Below are positions 6,302 to 7,740 of a stretch of DNA of 7,740 nucleotides, piece after piece. The DNA is taken from positions 1-7,740 of the forward strand of contig JALVRY010000016.1 of assembly GCA_027024625.1 (NCBI GenBank). Reading direction: 5' to 3'. The stretch's first letter is position 1. Each line of letters begins with the position of its first letter. The notes beneath the pieces were generated by a model that did not search any database, was not told the DNA's origin, and was given only the letters and a program-made list of their open reading frames with translations. The stretch comes from Thiotrichaceae bacterium. GTDB taxonomy: Bacteria; Pseudomonadota; Gammaproteobacteria; Thiotrichales; Thiotrichaceae. The translations under genes were made by a program, and so were the position numbers.

Positions 6302-7586
6302 TTTCTCTCTTCACCTTTGTTGTATTTTTAGATTTTTTCTCGCGCTTAATTTTTATATCATCAAACCAAATACCACCAAGGAATAGGTGATTATGGGCAT
6401 ACGGGCTACTGGCTTCTAAGCGAAGAAGCTGAGCTTGGCAATTTTTGCTTTCAGGAACTGAGAAATAAAAAGTATCTTCTTTCCAAGGAGATGAGCCTAG
6501 TAACGACCGACTTTCACCTAAAACAGTTTTTTGGTCTCCTAAGCAACGGATACGCCACTTTAAGCCTTTTTGAGTTTTTAAGCGGTCAACTCGAGAGCGT
6601 ACTTTAAAGGAGTAATACCCACTAGGCAGTAATAACTGTTGAGAAACATGGTGGAAATTAATACGTTCACGTTTTTTAAAAAAGACATGTAGGGCGGATT
6701 TACCATGTATTCCGCGTGTTCTTTCCGTACGAATGGAAACAATTTTATTTTGGGAGTAGAACCAATCGAAACCAGTATCGTGTAGATCGCTTTCAAAGCC
6801 GCCATCAAATAATGTGGCTAGAGCATAATGCTGATATTTTTTTTCTAATCCGCTTAGCCAACTAAAATAAGCCTCATTCCATTGCTTTTCTTTAAATAGC
6901 CTTGTGATGTAGCTTCGACGTTCTGAATCTGATAACGGTTCTTTTGACTCAAGACGCACCTGATACAGTTTTCGTAAGGTATCTAAATTGTCTTTTTGTC
7001 TTGCAAGGTAAGTAAAAAAGCTAGACCACCATCTGGAAGGCTCTTTTGCATAAGGTTTAAATAATATTAAGCTAGCGGGGTTTTGGCTTAATTGATACAT
7101 GATAGGAAATAACTTAGAGCTCAACCATGGTTCTTGCGATAAAATAACATTCCATTCAGGTAGGATTTTGTCGATTCGATCTTTTTTTAACCAATGTTTT
7201 ACAATTTCATTACGTGCTATCGTGTGAGAAGGCCAAAGTCTCTTTGTAAAATCTATCGCTTCCGTTGCTAGTGCCTCATCGTTGTTTTGATCAGCAACTT
7301 CAATAATGAGTGATGCGGGTAAGCCATAAGTTGGATTATTAGCTAGTGATCTAAAAGCAAGATCTTGAACTTTGCTATAATTTTTCTTCTCTGAGTAGTG
7401 TTTTGCAAGCTGCCCCAACGCATAGGATTGTTTAGGATTCCACTTAATTGCTTGTTCTAAATCATCGAAAGAAGCCTCTCGATGTGCCTCGTCGGCATAA
7501 TAGTTTGCTATACCTTTGGTAATAACAAGCGAAGCTAAAAATAACAGTATAATGAGCAGAAAAAGCCGAGTGAATAATTTAATCAT
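6291..7586 (-). CDS. Membrane-anchored TPR-like protein with C-terminal carbohydrate-binding-like domain
   Basis: No named gene recognised. The 431-residue product has an N-terminal membrane anchor or uncleaved signal (hydrophobic 5-23 after Lys3 and Arg7), placing the rest in the periplasm. Residues about 30-255 are helical and fit degenerate TPR repeats: DLEQAIKWNPKQSYALGQLA (42-61), then YSKVQDLAFRSLANNPTYGL (70-89), typical of repeats with a proline at helix ends. Residues about 258-413 look like a jelly-roll, CBM-like domain: LFDGGFES opening, GFDW (272-275), the G-x-x-G-KSALHVFF strand (292-303), LPSGYYSFKVRSRVD (320-334), WRIRCLG with Cys348, a CQAQLLRLEA strand (383-392, Cys383), and a closing GGIWFDDIKI (404-413). 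The last 18 residues are strongly basic. It overlaps the downstream ligase gene by 11 bases and the upstream short frame by 8, and has no Shine-Dalgarno of its own. Role inferred: periplasmic partner of the ligase in glycan assembly. Confidence 0.85.
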   Translation of the reverse strand: MIKLFTRLFLLIILLFLASLVITKGIANYYADEAHREASFDDLEQAIKWNPKQSYALGQLAKHYSEKKNYSKVQDLAFRSLANNPTYGLPASLIIEVADQNNDEALATEAIDFTKRLWPSHTIARNEIVKHWLKKDRIDKILPEWNVILSQEPWLSSKLFPIMYQLSQNPASLILFKPYAKEPSRWWSSFFTYLARQKDNLDTLRKLYQVRLESKEPLSDSERRSYITRLFKEKQWNEAYFSWLSGLEKKYQHYALATLFDGGFESDLHDTGFDWFYSQNKIVSIRTERTRGIHGKSALHVFFKKRERINFHHVSQQLLLPSGYYSFKVRSRVDRLKTQKGLKWRIRCLGDQKTVLGESRSLLGSSPWKEDTFYFSVPESKNCQAQLLRLEASSPYAHNHLFLGGIWFDDIKIKREKKSKNTTKVKRENEK

Positions 7587-7695
7587 GGCTTGTGTTTTTA
7601 AATAATGTTTGAGTAGCAGGTAGGTTTTTTATTTGACTCGATTGACCTGATAAGTTGGTGATTTTCCTATTGGGGTTTTCATTCTGATTAGCCAT
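7579..7695 (-). CDS. Short unrecognised frame: small protein, or 3' end of a gene cut by the window edge
   Basis: From ATG at 7695 the frame encodes 38 residues beginning MANQNENPNRK and ending in KNTSHD. It is rich in Asn, Gln, Ser and Thr, polar throughout, with no signal peptide, membrane segment or motif I recognise. AAGAGG lies nine bases before this ATG. The stop (7579-7581) overlaps the ATG of the next gene by eight bases in the arrangement ATGATTAA, and that gene lacks a Shine-Dalgarno, so it probably depends on ribosomes finishing this frame. The same frame stays open upstream to position 7740 (including a GSPAHFYKKRD stretch), so this may equally be the disordered C-terminal tail of a larger upstream protein. 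Translation is supported by the overlap; its size is undecided. Confidence 0.55.
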   Translation of the reverse strand: MANQNENPNRKITNLSGQSSQIKNLPATQTLFKNTSHD

Positions 7696-7704
7696 TATTG
7701 TATC

Positions 7705-7710
7705 CCTCTT
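7705..7710 (-). promoter_or_regulatory. Shine-Dalgarno candidate for the short frame
   Basis: AAGAGG on the minus strand is nine bases before ATG 7695. It is the only good ribosome binding site upstream of the TPR-like gene, and so is the likely entry point for translation of both frames unless a longer upstream gene reads through. Confidence 0.45.
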
Positions 7711-7740
7711 TTTATAGAAATGTGCAGGACTGCCTTTATC

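Noticed and set aside
6578..6808. Second minus-strand frame inside the TPR/jelly-roll gene
   Set aside because: It is out of frame with a protein whose beta-strand pattern is coherent across the region, and there is no start signal.

Overview
The window reads as chromosomal DNA of an AT-rich Gram-negative bacterium, most likely a gammaproteobacterium. The clearest pointers are a PurN and an exonuclease I (SbcB) that align with the E. coli proteins over their whole length, plus a polytopic O-antigen ligase-type protein and several exported proteins. I cannot place it at genus level.

Positions 1-4621 are read rightwards. A purine biosynthesis gene (purN) comes first. It begins at an ATG that overlaps by one base the stop codon of what is probably the preceding gene. 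Then comes a 375-residue protein that I read as a bacterial member of the LCIB/C-type beta-carbonic anhydrase family, then sbcB. These three lie close together (46 and 24 bases apart) and could share a transcript, although their functions (purine synthesis, inorganic carbon chemistry, DNA repair) are unrelated. An exported LytM/M23-fold protein with altered metal-site residues follows, and then a small secreted protein with a FecR-like N-terminal half and an Ala/Val/Gly-rich C-terminal half. A textbook intrinsic terminator at 4670-4700 closes this side.

Positions 4844-7740 are read leftwards and look like the downstream end of a cell-surface polysaccharide operon. In transcription order they are: a short unrecognised frame (38 codons from its best start, but open to the window edge), a membrane-anchored protein with a helical-repeat N-terminal part and a beta-sandwich, carbohydrate-binding-like C-terminal domain, and a polytopic O-antigen ligase/polymerase (Wzy_C family). 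Each stop codon overlaps the next start (8 and 11 bases), which implies translational coupling. The repeat protein plausibly partners the ligase at the periplasmic face.

The two groups converge on 4622-4843, which holds the terminator and a second, palindrome-containing inverted repeat. I see no RNA gene, CRISPR array, insertion sequence or prophage gene. The items most worth a second look are the LCIB-type protein, the M23-fold protein whose HxH motif has become HxR, the short frame at the right edge, and the TPR/beta-sandwich plus ligase pair.
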